Shown one piece after another: positions 35,357 to 47,504 of a stretch of 64,000 nucleotides of DNA. The stretch is from NCBI GenBank assembly GCA_030077755.1, contig JAQJZZ010000019.1, forward strand, positions 1,376,501 through 1,440,500, given 5' to 3'. The notes beneath the pieces are model-generated. The model saw only the letters and a program-made list of their open reading frames with translations, was not told the DNA's origin and did no database searches. The stretch's first letter is position 1. Each line of letters opens with the position of its first letter. This DNA is from Filosporella fistucella. Lineage: Eukaryota > Ascomycota > Leotiomycetes > Helotiales. Both the position numbers and the translations under genes were made by a program.

Positions 35357-38300
35357 ATTTAAGTGGTTTTTAGGTAGCGTTTAAGTAGCTTTATCTTTGC
35401 TTTAAGATATTTTAGGCTATTCTTGTTTTTGCCCTTAATAAAATAAAATGCTTTCTTACCTAAGTATTAAATATATTTATGATATTCCTAAAATATGCCT
35501 TTATTCCTGCTTTATTTTACTTATATTAGCTATTATTCCTAGTTTATTTCCCGCTTTTTCGGGGTCTTCCCCTCTTTTTCTTCTTTTTACCTGGTGGCTA
35601 GGAGGTTCTTTCCTAATTTGCTTTAGGTGGCTTAACTTTATTATCCTATTCTTTTATAGGTAGTCCATGGTTTTTAAGGTATATATTTAATATTTCCTTT
35701 GCGTTCCTTAAATTTGGGTATATTAGGAGCCAGGTATTATGGTCCTCTGGCCATCCCTTCCATTTTATAAGATATCTTATATTTTTTATTTTGCTATCTT
35801 ATATATGGTTTAAAATGGATTTTATTTCTTATTCCTGCTTATTTTCTTCATCTTTAAGCTCTAGCAGCTCACCCTCTTAATACCGCTTAGGCTCTTTTCC
35901 TTCCCTTTTATAATATGGCTCTAAAAGCGATACGTGGAATATATTATATAATTTAGCGTAAATGCTTAAAAGCTTTAAATAATATGCAAATTCTCCTATT
36001 AGTTTAATTACCTAGAAAGGACCTATATATTTAGGCTAAAGTTTGCTATATTTTATTCTTAGATTCTTAGTGGAGAGCATTACCCACTAATGGAGGGAGT
36101 AGTATTTATTTAGCCGTGATTTATTAAAATACTTTTTACGGCTTTCCTAAGTATGCTTTTAAAGACCTTTTAGGGCCTCTCGCTCTTTCTTTATTAAATT
36201 TACTCTTTCTTGCATAGCTAGTACCTCCCCCTTAATACCCTTAACCTTAGGGTTCCATAATAGCTTAGGATCATATCCGTAACACACCTTAAAAGGAGTG
36301 GAACTAAGAACCGAGTGGATAGAATTATTATAGGTAAATTCGATAAAGCTAAGTCGATATACCCAATTTGATTTTCTCATATTATAATAATATCTTAGGT
36401 AATATTTAAGCACCTGATTTTATCTTTTTATTTACCTATTTATTTATGAATAAAATATAGTGGATAGCTTTTGCCTATAATATAAGTAAAAGCATAATAT
36501 AAACCAGAAATTCGAAGTGAACACGCTGCCACGGTCTAAAATAATGCCTCTAAGGCACCTAAAAACCGAGAATATTCTTTTTTAAAGAAGTTTTACCATT
36601 TCGGGAGCTGTGATTTCCTTATTATATAGGATATATTTTATTATCTTATAATATTTATAAACTATTATAAGGATGCTATTAAGGATTTTCCCATCTAGGC
36701 CTTTTATAGGCGGAAGTCCTATAATAAAATCCATGGTAATTTCTTGCCATGATTATATTGGTTATAAGGGTGTCTAGAATAACCTATAAGGAGCATGTCT
36801 CTTTGCTTTGCTCCTCTGGCACATAATACATTCTCTAATATATTCTCTCATATTAAATTCTATTTATTCCTAGTGATAATGTCTATAGAGTAGCTTTAGA
36901 GTCTTTTCTATATTATAGTGCCCTATTAAAGGGTCGTTATAATAAAGTTTTATAACTTCTTACCTTAATGCTTAATCATTTAATATATAGATTCTATTTT
37001 TTTACCTAATAGCACCCTAATCGTTAATTATCCAGGTCCTAGAATCTTAAGGCGGGTTCTTGCATTTTCTCCTAGATTTATATATAATGCATTTCTTATT
37101 ATTAGTCTAAGCCATTTTAATAAGCACCCTAAGAGGTGTCTAAAAAGGTGCTAATATAATGGCTAAGCGAGTTATTATATTTATTTATAAACGTGGGAGA
37201 AGCAGTTTATAACCTGCTATTCCCTAGCATAATATATTAAGGTACGTATGACTACCTTTACTAATAGGCTTAAATAAATCCATAGATAGATTATTTAAGG
37301 GGCTTGCTATAGCCGTTTCTAAGGACGCTTTATTATCCTCCCCCTAGGGTTTTTAGGTGCCTTTACTCTATTCTATTTGCATAGAGTATAGCTTATTTTC
37401 TTTAATTATTTTAATAGCTCTATTTTCCGGCTATATCGGTCTCATAGACCTAATCACTGCCGCGAAGCCACCGGCCAATTTATTTTAGAAAGTAAGTAAT
37501 CATAATTATGGATTTAAGAAGGTCTTATTTGCATTAGCCTCCTTTTTATAATTAGGATGCCTATTAGGCGCGTCCGCCGGGTTTAAGGAACCTTTCCGGT
37601 ATATAATCTTAAAATTATACGCAAATAGGTATATTGCCTATTTGGCTTATCTTCTTTTTAAATACTTTACGTTTATCTAATACTTGAGGTTATAGTAATT
37701 TATAATTACCTTAATTATATAAATGGTACCTTTAAGGTAGTGTCGCTACTCTTTAAAGCTTTTAATAATAGCTAGCATTTCTTTATTATATGTGGCGTAA
37801 TTTAGCTTAGCTTGGTTTAGTTTTCTTAAAAAGAATGCTATTAGCTTCTAATATTCCTTTATATTACCGTCCCTTACCTATTACGAGAGCGTGCCAGCTA
37901 TAGCGAATCCGGAGGCATTTATCTCTAATTTAATCCTCTTAAAGGAGTTAAAATAGAGTAAGAAAGGCGCCTTATAGAAGGCTTTTTTAAGCGCACCGAA
38001 GCTCGTAATAGCTTTAGGAATATAGATAAAAGATTCTATTTTTATACTATTCTTTATTTCCTTTAAGGAATTAGTGAGGCTTATAGCTAGGTTAGAGTAT
38101 CTATGAATAAACCTTTAATAAAAGTTATAAAATCCTAAAAAGATCTAGATCTCCTTATAGGATTCTGGCATAAGCTAATCCGCTATGGTTTAAAGCCTTG
38201 TAGGGTCTAGATAAACACCATTTATAGCTATAATAAACCCTAAGAATTTAATAGTCTTAATTCCAAATTCGCACTTATTAAGTTTTATAAATAAAGCATG

Positions 38301-41300
38301 CTTCCTAAATTTCTAGAGAACCTTACGGACGTGTTTAGGATATTATAAAGGATCCTTTAAGTAAATTAAAATATTATTCAAGTATATAATTATGAAATTA
38401 TTTAGCATTCCTGACATAATATTATTAATATAGGCCTAGAAAGTTGCTAGTGCATTTATTAGCCTAAAGGGCATTACCTAATACTTAAAGTGACTATAAT
38501 GGGTCCTAAAAGCAGTCTTTTAAATATTTTCCTCCCATATCTTTACTTAATAATACGCATCTTTGAGATTTAGTTTCGTGAAAACCTTTATATTAATTAA
38601 GCGATTAAGGGTTTTATTTATTAAGGGCAAAGGATGCCGGTTCTTAATAATAACCTTATTAAGACCTCGATAATCCATATATAATTTAATTCCCTTATCC
38701 TTCTTTAAAATAAATAGGATTAGAGCACCTATAGGGCTTTTAAATGGCCTAATCTATCCTTTTTCTAATACATCCTTAAGGTACGTTTTAAGGGCTATAA
38801 ATTGAGGTTTAGAGAGGTTATATAGTGGCCTATAAGGGACCTGCCCGTTTGTTTTAATAGCATGTTTATAACCTCGTTTAAATATAATAGCGCTATCTAA
38901 GTTAAATACGTTTTTAAACTCGGCCAAATATTCTGGCAATTAGACTTTCTTCTTTTTATTAATAGTATATACTCGGAGGGGTATAGGTGCCATTTTAGCA
39001 TTAATACTATATCTCTTAGGACAAGTGCATTTCCTTTAATAATTTTAAAGATAATCGCATTCGTCTGCCTTTATAATAAATAGAGTTTGTGGCTCTAGGG
39101 TATTATTAGTAGCCAGAATGGTATTAAACTCCTTTATAAATAAAATTTTAATATTATTCTAGTCCTTAATATAGGCTTAACGAGAATTAGCTTAATCATA
39201 TAACCCTATACCCTTTAGGCAAAACCAGTCATACCCTAGGATTAGCTTATATCTATTCTTTTTAAATCCGTAAAGCCTCATTTTAAACTCCTTAATGGTT
39301 CCTTAAGAGTCCCTTGCCTTAATGATTATATTATAGGCTTTAATTACCCGAAAACTACCTTTACCCACTATATTAAATTAGATATTATAATGGGCCAAAG
39401 GCACCATTCCTAACCTCTAGGCTTCTTAGATATTAATAAAGGAATTATTTGCACCCGTATTAGCGAGTGCTTCTAAGGTACCTTTAGCCCCCGTTATGGT
39501 TTATAATAACTTAATAACAATTATTAAACGCCTATATAATTCGCTATTAGGCCCTTTAGCGCTTAAGACTTAGCGGGAGCTTTTCTTAAATTCCCTAAGG
39601 AATTTTCTCTTTTAATGGCAGCTAGCCTCTTAATAGCTCGGAAATTCCATTTAGCCTCTTATAATTTTGCTTTTTCTAGGTTAGCTTTTATCTATTTAGC
39701 TTTATTTAGGCAAATAGGGCTACTCGTAAGGTGGCCCTTTTATTTACATAAATAATAGGTTACCTTAAAGAGAGGCTTCCGGTTGCTATAAGATGTGCTT
39801 ATAAAATTGCTTAATAGGGCGGAGGAAGCGTTCCTTTTCCGACGGTCACGATCTTGCCAGGGCCGTTAAGAGGCTCTTAAAGAATTCCTCTCAGGCTTCT
39901 TGCCCTTATAATCATGTCTTTTTTCGGACTTATCGCTATCCTTATGCTTATGCTTATTTCGGCTTATAATATTATTTATTCTTTTTACCAGGATCTTAGC
40001 CTTTTAAGCGGCTATCTATTAGCTAAGGACGGTATCCGGTATTATATTTATAGTCACAATTTGCATTTTTTCAATTAATGTCTCATTTATGAGGGCAAGC
40101 TTAAGGGTAATTATTCTTTTAGACTCCTCTCGACTTCCGGAAAGGTTTTACTCTAATAACTCTATCCTTTTTATTAATTGCACGATAGTCTCATTAGGCC
40201 TTTATTTTAGCCCTTATAATTTTCCGTAAGCCTTAGCACTATGCTCCTTACTACTTTATATAATATCTAAACTCTAGCGTTTAAAGTTATCCTAGGCTAT
40301 TAAAAGGCCTTGGCGATCTTGACATTTATTATTAAGAATGGACTAGTGCTTTATAAGTGGGCAACCCATTTTAAACTTTTAAACTATAATATTTACACGT
40401 TTCTTATAAGAGTTATATAAACTCGGCTAGTTATTAAAGACTAGCTTAAAGGCATTAAAGAAGGCCCGGTATTCCCTAGGGTTCTTACCTTTATAAAAAG
40501 GTAGGAAGGTTGCCTTTTTCTTTATTTTAAAGGAGAGGTCTACTTCTCGCTCTTAATCCGTTTACGGCCATATGCGGTCACTTATAAGAGCCTTAAAGCC
40601 ACTATTCTTAGCATATAAATCACGGATGTGCATAGGCAACTATATTATAGGGCTATAATTAGCGCCCATTTCTATAATAGGATAATGTATACGAGTAATA
40701 AACGAAGTGTTATTAAGGCCTACTCGACCACTTATAAGGTTACCCTTAGGGTCTATAAACCTAATATATGACCGACCTCGAGGTATAGATCCTCTATTAA
40801 AGATAATAGCTTTATATACTTGCCTATCACGGTCGGTATTCTCTTTAAGGCGTCTAATAGCCTACTTTAATTTATTAATTATAATCTTTTAAGCATATAA
40901 CGCGTTAAGTTAAGCTACGTCCCTCTCACGATATTCTCGGAGAGTGGATATAAGAGTAGGGGTAGGAATATGGGAGGGCTCCTAAGAAGCCCCTAAAAGA
41001 GCACTAGTCATCTCCACGTCTTTTTGCTCTTGCTCGGGCTAATGGCCTTTATTTGCCATATTAATAACCTAGGACTCAATTCTATTAGTGTATTTGCTAG
41101 GAGTTTTATCTTCTTTAGCGGCGGTCCTAAGGACTTTTATAATAACCGTCCTAAACGATTCGCTATTATGGTTCCTAGTAATCTAAGAAAAGGCTTATCG
41201 GCGAGTTATAATATTAGTAGCATGCGCGGCGGCGCCGGTGGTAATAGGGTTATTAGCAAATATAGTATTAGTGGTTAAAAGGTTAATAAATTATACTCCC

Positions 41301-41325
41301 GTCCTTAAAGGCAAAGAGTTTAAAA

Positions 41326-41516
41326 TATGAGATATATAAATAGGAGGCAATTTAACGAGTAGAATAAGTTATATTCTAATATGAGACTAAACTCTGGCCT
41401 TTTAGAATGCCAGAGTTGGACTATTTAAGGGGTGCCTAAGGGGTTCCTGTGAACTACCGAACATAACCGAATAGTTGAGGTCATGTGAAATTACAATTCC
41501 AATTATACACCTAACA
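41326..41516 (-). repeat. 5' LTR of copy B
   Basis: 191 bp, starting (plus strand) tatgagata where the intact family has tgtgagacg, and ending cctaaca. The target duplication actcg follows. The adjoining primer-binding site is mutated at RIP-type positions. Confidence 0.95.
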
Positions 41517-41613
41517 ACTCGTAACTTTGGCTCAAGAGTCAAAATAAAACCTCTACCACCGACTAGCAGGATTTTTATTTCTGCTTTGCTTTACACTCTC
41601 CATCCACACCCCC

Positions 41614-43344
41614 CTACCCCTCTCCAACTTCTCTCTCTTCCTCCAACTTCCTCTTCCTCACCTTCTCCTTCCTCCACAAAAAAGTCACTAACCCCGTAAT
41701 CCCAAACTGCGCTCCAAACGCCACTGTACTAAACGCAAATCCCTTCCTGAACCTTGGCGCCTCTTTGACAGGGTACGTAAGTAAAGGTAGCCACGCATTA
41801 AACGCATAACCACTCGCATTCATGATCCCAAGTACAATAGCTCTCTCTTCTGCGTCAGAGCCACAGATTTCATTAGCCCAGGACATGGAGAGTGGACCGT
41901 AGGGAACAGAGGCACGGGAGAGGAAATAAGCTATCCATTTTAAGCCAGAGGGGATCGTCCAGATTACCAGGAGTAAGGAGGAGAGGAAACCGAGGAACTG
42001 TGTGAGTTTACTTTGAGTTTGGTAAGGGGAAAGAATGAAAGGAGGGTGACGTACAGTGGAAATGGACATTACTACTGGTCTGTTGCGGATGTAGTCGCTC
42101 AAAATGGCGAAAGAAACGGTTGTAACTAGTTGAACTGCACTTTGACCTGTGGGAATGATATTCTATTCCATTCAATCAGTCAAATTCCCAAGTGTAAAAT
42201 TTACAGAACGAGACCTACAATCTGGGTCACTGTCCAATGATTAGCTTTCAACCACAACGCCAGCGGCGACACGCTACTCGAGGGCCCAGTATTGATAAAT
42301 ATGATATACAACACCGTCAAAGCATAAACATGCCACCGTCCAAACACTCTTCTCAAAATCTCCCACCCCAATTTCCTTCTTGGTGCTCGTCCTACATCAC
42401 TCATTCTCTTTCTCGCCAGTCTTGCATCCTCTTCTATTAAAAAGAAAGCACGCGTATTCTCTGGTAAATCGGGAATGAGGAAATAACCTGCAAGACAGAT
42501 AGGTAGACTTATTACACCATCCATTACAAACAGCCATTGCCAGCCCGCTCTTCCCAGGACGCCGTTCAGGCCTTTATAGACTGCTGCTTGCAAATAACCA
42601 GAGAACATTCCTGCTGCTGCGGAGGATGCATGGAAGATACATGCTCGTTTGCCCAGTTCACTGGGTTTGTACCATGAGCCGATGAGGAAGTGTGCTGCGG
42701 GGTAGAATATAGATTCTACCAGCCCGACAAAGAAACGGATGGCGATGACTTGGCTGGAAGTTGATGCAGCTGCTAGACAGAAAGTGAGGATCGTCCAGAC
42801 TAGTTCACAGGATGGAATCCAGATTGATGGCCGGACCTTGGTGAGAATGAACTGTGATGGCAACTGGCCGACTACGTAGCCAGTTGTCCACGCTACATCA
42901 ATAAGATTTAGTTGATTGTCGTCCATTTTAAGAGCTTCTTTCATGCCGGAGACGTAGGCGTTGGAGATGTTTGTCTGGTCGAGGTTTTTGATGAAGTAGC
43001 CGAGGGAGAGGATGGTGAGGAGGTAGATATCCAGTTTTTGAACGAACTTGCGTTCTTTCCTGGAGCGGGTTGGATCATAATCCTAGAGCGATAAGTTCTG
43101 GGTCCTGTGAATGGAATGAAGATATAATCACCCAGATATATGACCACCATGGTGGTTTTCTTTTCTCCGGATTCACATCTGAACTACTCAATTCAACTTC
43201 AGAATCTACCCTCACTGATCCAGCTTTCAAAACCTCTTTCTGTCTATGCTTATCCTCTGAAATTTTCTTTCCATTGCCCAATAATGGCACCGAGCTCTCA
43301 TCTCGGGAGGTGCGGTCCCTCATCAACTTGTACTTTTGAAGCAT
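41614..43344 (-). CDS. MFS transporter, anion:cation symporter (Dal5/allantoate permease-like), 522 aa
   Basis: Four exons (43344-43132, 43082-42219, 42162-42055, 41997-41614), all joined in phase 0; total 1,569 nt. The third intron could be read through in frame, but it has good splice sites and its translation is unlike a transporter. A cytosolic N-terminal tail of about 70 residues leads to YIWDYDPTRSRKERKFVQKL and then the ACS-family core: TM1 with NLDQTNISNAYVSGMKEAL, TM2 with VAWTTGYVVGQLPSQFIL, and a later INIIPTGQSAVQLVTT motif. About 12 membrane spans are expected. The family imports organic acids and amides such as allantoate, nicotinate and sulfonates. The divergent TauD-like neighbour hints at an organosulfonate, by inference. 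The stop is only 97 bp from retrotransposon copy B. Confidence 0.92.
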
Positions 43345-44131
43345 CGGTCAAATGCCAGGTAAGGGGGCAGTGGCAAAAAAATGTTGATTCTAGCTTCCGT
43401 GCCCTTTCAATACCTTGTTCTGTATACATATCCGTTCCTATCAATTACGTGCTTCTTTCTCCATAATAAGCGATTAAGGAAGGGATTCTCGTGATGTGTA
43501 CCTTAATTACTGCTTGGGACGGAATTCGGGTCTGTTTGAGGACCGACGTGGATTTACCTTGCTATGGACCAATACTTGATGATGATGGAGGGCTAAACTC
43601 GGTGCTGAATGTAAGGGTCCAATCCACGGAAGATTCGAAGCAGGTATGTTGTGCTTCTGGAGTTCATGATGCCATATCGAGATGGTCGAATGAGGAAGGA
43701 TACTGAAAGGCGTATGCGGCACAACTGATAAGATAACGATATTGTAACGGCCAATGTTGCATGTAGACACACCCTTATTGGCTTGTACACCAATGATAAA
43801 TCGAGCGAATCCAATACTGGTATAGAGTTGTTGGATGTCGTTGGTGGTTGCGACAACGAAGCGGGAGCACGCAATTAACCCCACATCTTGTCCAATCCTC
43901 ACAACCCAATGTGACATGATCATCCAATCTACCCCTCACTAACACGACACGAGAATTGGGAAAAACATCAGATTTATTAGAAATCAACATATGGAGAAAG
44001 TGGATAACTTCATCTGAGAAAATTCGATATAAAGGGGGAAAATTCCAGTTTAATGACTTGGGTACTTGCCACTTGAGCAAAGATTAAAACTTGAATCACA
44101 AACACTTATATAAATTTCAAACAACATCAAA
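43345..44131. promoter_or_regulatory. Divergent promoter region between MFS and TauD-like genes
   Basis: The 787-bp gap separates two divergently transcribed genes. A tataaag box at about 44028-44034 precedes the TauD-like ATG by about 100 bp. No other gene is supported. Shared regulation is plausible, but no specific factor site was identified. Confidence 0.45.
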
Positions 44132-45452
44132 ATGGCACCCTCAGCTACTTCATCATATGAACTCCCCATCAGTCCCAAAATCAAAGACTACGTCGTCCAG
44201 AAAAAAGATACCCTCCCCATCCCAGACTCAGCAAGAGCCCGCCTCGAAAAAGCCGGCATCGATCTCAGCAACGGCTATCCCGAACGTCCAGCCAAGCCTT
44301 TATTTCTCGACGATGCATTCGCGATCCGAAACGAGGATAGAGAGCATGTAGAAAAAGGAGCACGTGCTGATAAATCGAAAACTGCTTTACTTTCCGCAGC
44401 TAAAGAAGTTATTAATCTGACTTCTCATATTGGGACTGAGATTGTGGGATTACAGTTGAAAGACTTGACGGATCAGCAGAAAGATGAGTTGGCGCTCTTG
44501 ATTGCGGAACGATCGGTGGTGTTCTTTAGAGATCAGGATTTGTCTCCCCAGCAGCAGAAAGAGTTGGGGGAATATTTTGGGGAGGTAGAGATTCATGTAT
44601 GTATCTCTCTGATCTGTTACAGTAAAGCTGGAGACTAATTCACTTAGCCGCAAGTTCCTCACGTCCCCGGTGTTCCTGGTGTGACGACTCTATGGCCAGC
44701 TCTGATGGCTACTGAGAGAAAAGCATCATTCAGACAGCCGGGAGGTGCATCAAGATGGCACACGTGAGTGCTTTTCCCCAGTATCAAGTATTTTGATATA
44801 CTAACTCAACCAGCGATCTCGTCCACGAAAAGCACCCCGCAGGCATAACCCATCTCCACAACGACACCATCCCCTCCGTTGGCGGCGACACCCTCTGGGC
44901 AAGCGGGTATGCAGCATACTCCAAGCTATCCCCCGAGTTCCGCAAAATAATCGATGGTCGTCAAGCTATCTACACCAGCGCACATACCTATCTCGACCGT
45001 AACGATCCCAATGCCGGTCCTAAACACATTGAGCGAGTCCATCCAATTGTCCGTGTTCATCCTGCTACAGGATGGAAATCACTTTTTGTAAACAGGGCAA
45101 TGACGAAACAGATTGTCGGGCTGGATAAGGCGGAGAGTGATGTGATTTTGAATTATTTGTATGATGTTTATGAACAGAATGTCGATATTCAGGTTAGGTT
45201 CAAGTGGACTCCTAGGACGAGTGCTTTGTGGTGAGTTTCTAATTCTTTCTTGCTCCACTATTCACTTGGATATCGAGGATTTAGGCTGATATAAATTATA
45301 GGGACAACCGTATCACAATCCACAACGCCTCATGGGATTATGAAGGTAATGAACCACGTCATGGAACGAGGGTTAGCGGATTGGCGGAGAAGCCATTCTT
45401 TATTGCTGATGCACCGACGAGACGGGAGGCTTTGGGGCTAGCTGATGATTGA
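44132..45452 (+). CDS. TauD/TfdA-family 2-oxoglutarate dioxygenase (JLP1-like), 382 aa
   Basis: Exons 44132-44596, 44648-44763, 44814-45230 and 45302-45452 join in consistent phase; total 1,149 nt. The N-terminus has the fungal sulfonate dioxygenase pattern (GIDLSNGYPERPAKPLFLDD, then EIVGLQLKDLTDQQKDELALL). Iron ligands are WHTD at residues 192-195, formed across the exon 2/3 junction, and the distal His in RITIHNASWDYEG. The 2-oxoglutarate-binding Arg is in PRHGTRVSG. Members oxidise taurine or other sulfonates, releasing sulfite for use as sulfur source, though related enzymes act on other acids. No targeting signal, so cytosolic. The divergent MFS transporter supports a two-gene uptake and oxidation unit. 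All catalytic residues are present. Confidence 0.94.
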
Positions 45453-46178
45453 TTGGATTAATGATTGAATTATCAGAGTTCAAGAAAGCGAGGTGGATAT
45501 ATTGAGAGCCCGTGGCTTGAAATTATATAGTTACTCAGCAGTGACAGATTTAAATGTGTATCAACGAGACATTCAAAAGCTACTACCTTCTCTATATCAC
45601 ATCGCTCACCATCAAGATTCAGCTCCCCAATTGGCTCTTACACTCCAATCAATTTGCTTACTTACTACCACCTATAACCCCTCAAACAATCAATACAATA
45701 TAAAGTTATACATCAAATTCGCATACCCGGCCCCCATCAAACCATGCCTTCCACTCTCAACTCCCTCCAATCTCCAACAATTCGTTATCCCTCCTCGCAA
45801 CATCGCATGCGAGAAACTTTCCATAAAATAAGGCCTCGGAAACAGGGATGTCCTATATTGTTCCCGCCATCAAACCCGAGCTAAAACATCTCGCAACGGG
45901 GAGTGGGGTGTTGAAACATTGAGCCTCTGGGACAGCACGGATAATGGGTGGGTCTGTGCTTGGTGGGTTGGATGGATTGTCGTGGTTTATATCTCTTGGT
46001 TATTCTTCTGATAGGAAATTCTTTTTATTTTTTCTTGTTTCTTCTGAATTTTTATGAGCTTGGTTTTAATTCTGGTTTTGATTATCAATTCCAGATTGCT
46101 CACCAAAGCTGCTTCCCCATCCCACTCTCCAACCTGGAAGCCACTTGACCTCATTTTCCATACCTCTCTCCACCCAAC
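45453..46178. other. Intergenic, no gene supported
   Basis: About 720 bp of 3' flank of the dioxygenase gene and 5' flank of the small gene that follows. Only short frames are present. Confidence 0.5.
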
Positions 46179-46528
46179 ATGAAAACAGCAATAACATGGG
46201 CCTACCACCAATCCCAAGATAAAGTCGCTCAGCGCAAGGAAAAGAGAGCATGGAGGAGGACATATGACCCATCGTACACACCTAGAAGATCGATTTTCAA
46301 GCGGGAGAGTATGGGGAGGGTGTTGAGTATGTTTCGGCCCGTTTCGGGGTGAGTTATTGTCTTCTTTCCTCGTGGTATTAGGTGGTGATGTAGGGTTGAT
46401 AGGGGAGAGGGAGGGGAAAAGAAGGGATTTAGAATTGGAGGCCCGAACGATTATCAATAGACATTTCTGACTTATCTTCTAGTGTAAGAATGCCGAATGA
46501 TGCACATCTGAAGAGGGAATCTCTATGA
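46179..46528 (+). CDS. Small basic protein, 71 aa, two exons, hypothetical
   Basis: Exon 1 (46179-46348) and exon 2 (46483-46528) join in phase 2 across a 134-bp intron with a GTGAGT donor, a TTCTGAC branch motif and a TTCTAG acceptor. The product begins MKTAITWAYHQSQDKVAQRK and is rich in Lys and Arg throughout, ending HLKRESL. It has no signal peptide or membrane segment. The sequence is too short to assign a family, and the support is the coherent splice structure and clean frame. A chance ORF remains possible. Confidence 0.5.
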
Positions 46529-46714
46529 TTGAAGGCTGTGGAATTTTGTCTGGCGTTTTATTCTTGTAGCTTTTGTAATTTCGCCATTCTCTCCTATCTC
46601 AAAACATTTCTAATGTTCCAAAACGCTCCTCTTCTTTCCTAGTAAACATCAATCCCGTTCTGCGCTTTGTTCTTAGACATCCTTTCCATACCTGCTTTTG
46701 TACAAGAGCTGGCT

Positions 46715-46822
46715 GTAAAGTCTCTGCCGGAGTTTGTCCGAAAGCTGTCTGAGAAGTGTGTACCTGAATTTGTCCTAGAATTCCTGGTGAAGTATGGGCC
46801 GAAATTTATCCGAGAGATGATG
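46715..46822. repeat. 36-bp imperfect tandem repeat, three copies
   Basis: Units start at 46715, 46751 and 46787. On the minus strand they encode a 12-residue repeat (SRTNSGTHFSDS and variants). On the plus strand they read KSLPEFVRKLSE-like repeats. It is open on both strands, so the coding strand is undecided. Confidence 0.75.
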
Positions 46823-46867
46823 GAAGTGTATTCTGTACTGGCATTCATTCTGCAGCCAGTGGATCAT

Positions 46868-47340
46868 TCATCTCTCCTCGTCCTGCTTAGAGTCGGTATC
46901 GATACTCTCCTTACCATCCCCAGAACCCTGCTGCTCCAACTTCAACTTCGCCTTCCGGATCTTTCCCTTGTACTTTGCTTCCATCAGGTCCGAGTTCTTT
47001 TTTTTTCGCCTTTCACCAAAGATTTCGATTTCTTTCGGTTGAGCATAAAGCACGGTGTCCCTCTCAACTTTTCCAGTCTCTCGATTTCGGGATTCAAGAG
47101 CCTGATACGCCCAAACCCTGCTCCTCTTTTGAAAAATATTGGCGCTCGACTTGTGAGGTAATACTCTTCTCGGATTTGAGCGAGTTCGCCTTCGATCACC
47201 TCAACCTTGCGTACTCCGTACCCTCCCATGTGACACGTCTTTGCTGCGGTAGCTGGATCATCATCCGATTCGTCATCTGAGGAGGATGAGCTGCTCGAAT
47301 CATCTGCAGATGCATTGTCCCAGCTGTTTGGCTTGGCCGG
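46868..47340 (-). pseudogene. Broken gene or exon with a frameshift at a T9 run
   Basis: A minus-strand frame encodes an acidic start (DDSSSSSSSDDESDDDP) and then a structured segment with VRKVEVIEGELAQIREEYYL and LLNPEIERLEKLRG, up to KGEKK. Exactly there lies a run of nine T (A on this strand) near 47000. The continuation NSDLMEAKYKGKIRKAKLKL and onward, ending at 46868, lies in another frame. Joined by a one-base slip, the two parts would give one continuous charged, coiled-coil-like protein. It may be a sequencing error or a true frameshift. The upstream part fades into AT-rich relic sequence near 47,505, so the 5' end is missing or unrecognised. No family assigned. Confidence 0.45.
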
Positions 47341-47504
47341 TCAGGTTTCATAAACGTGCCTCTATAGCATCGAGTGCATATTTGCTGAGGATGTTGAAAG
47401 ATCTCCTGGAAAAAGTTTGGAAGACTCTTTCTTGAGGTATTTCGATACTTCTTCTCTATTGGCTCAACTATGGCTTGTGCCTTTAATGCGTTGAAAATGA
47501 GCAA

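Larger units (their letters stand above)
33602..41516 (-). mobile_element. Full-length Ty3/gypsy chromovirus, copy B, inverted and heavily RIPped (7,915 bp)
   Basis: A second copy of the same element lies in reverse orientation 39 bp from copy A. Its LTRs are 33602-33792 and 41326-41516. The target duplication actcg is at 33597-33601 and 41517-41521. Total length equals copy A exactly, and landmarks map at 67164 minus the copy A position (LTR edges, antisense TATA box, antisense start). No net indel exists. Nearly every C in CpA context has become T on one or the other strand, so no domain keeps an open frame of useful length. Recognisable remnants include the RT region near 38,500-38,940, gag near 40,700-41,270 and the antisense gene near 34,540-35,360. 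Confidence 0.96.
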
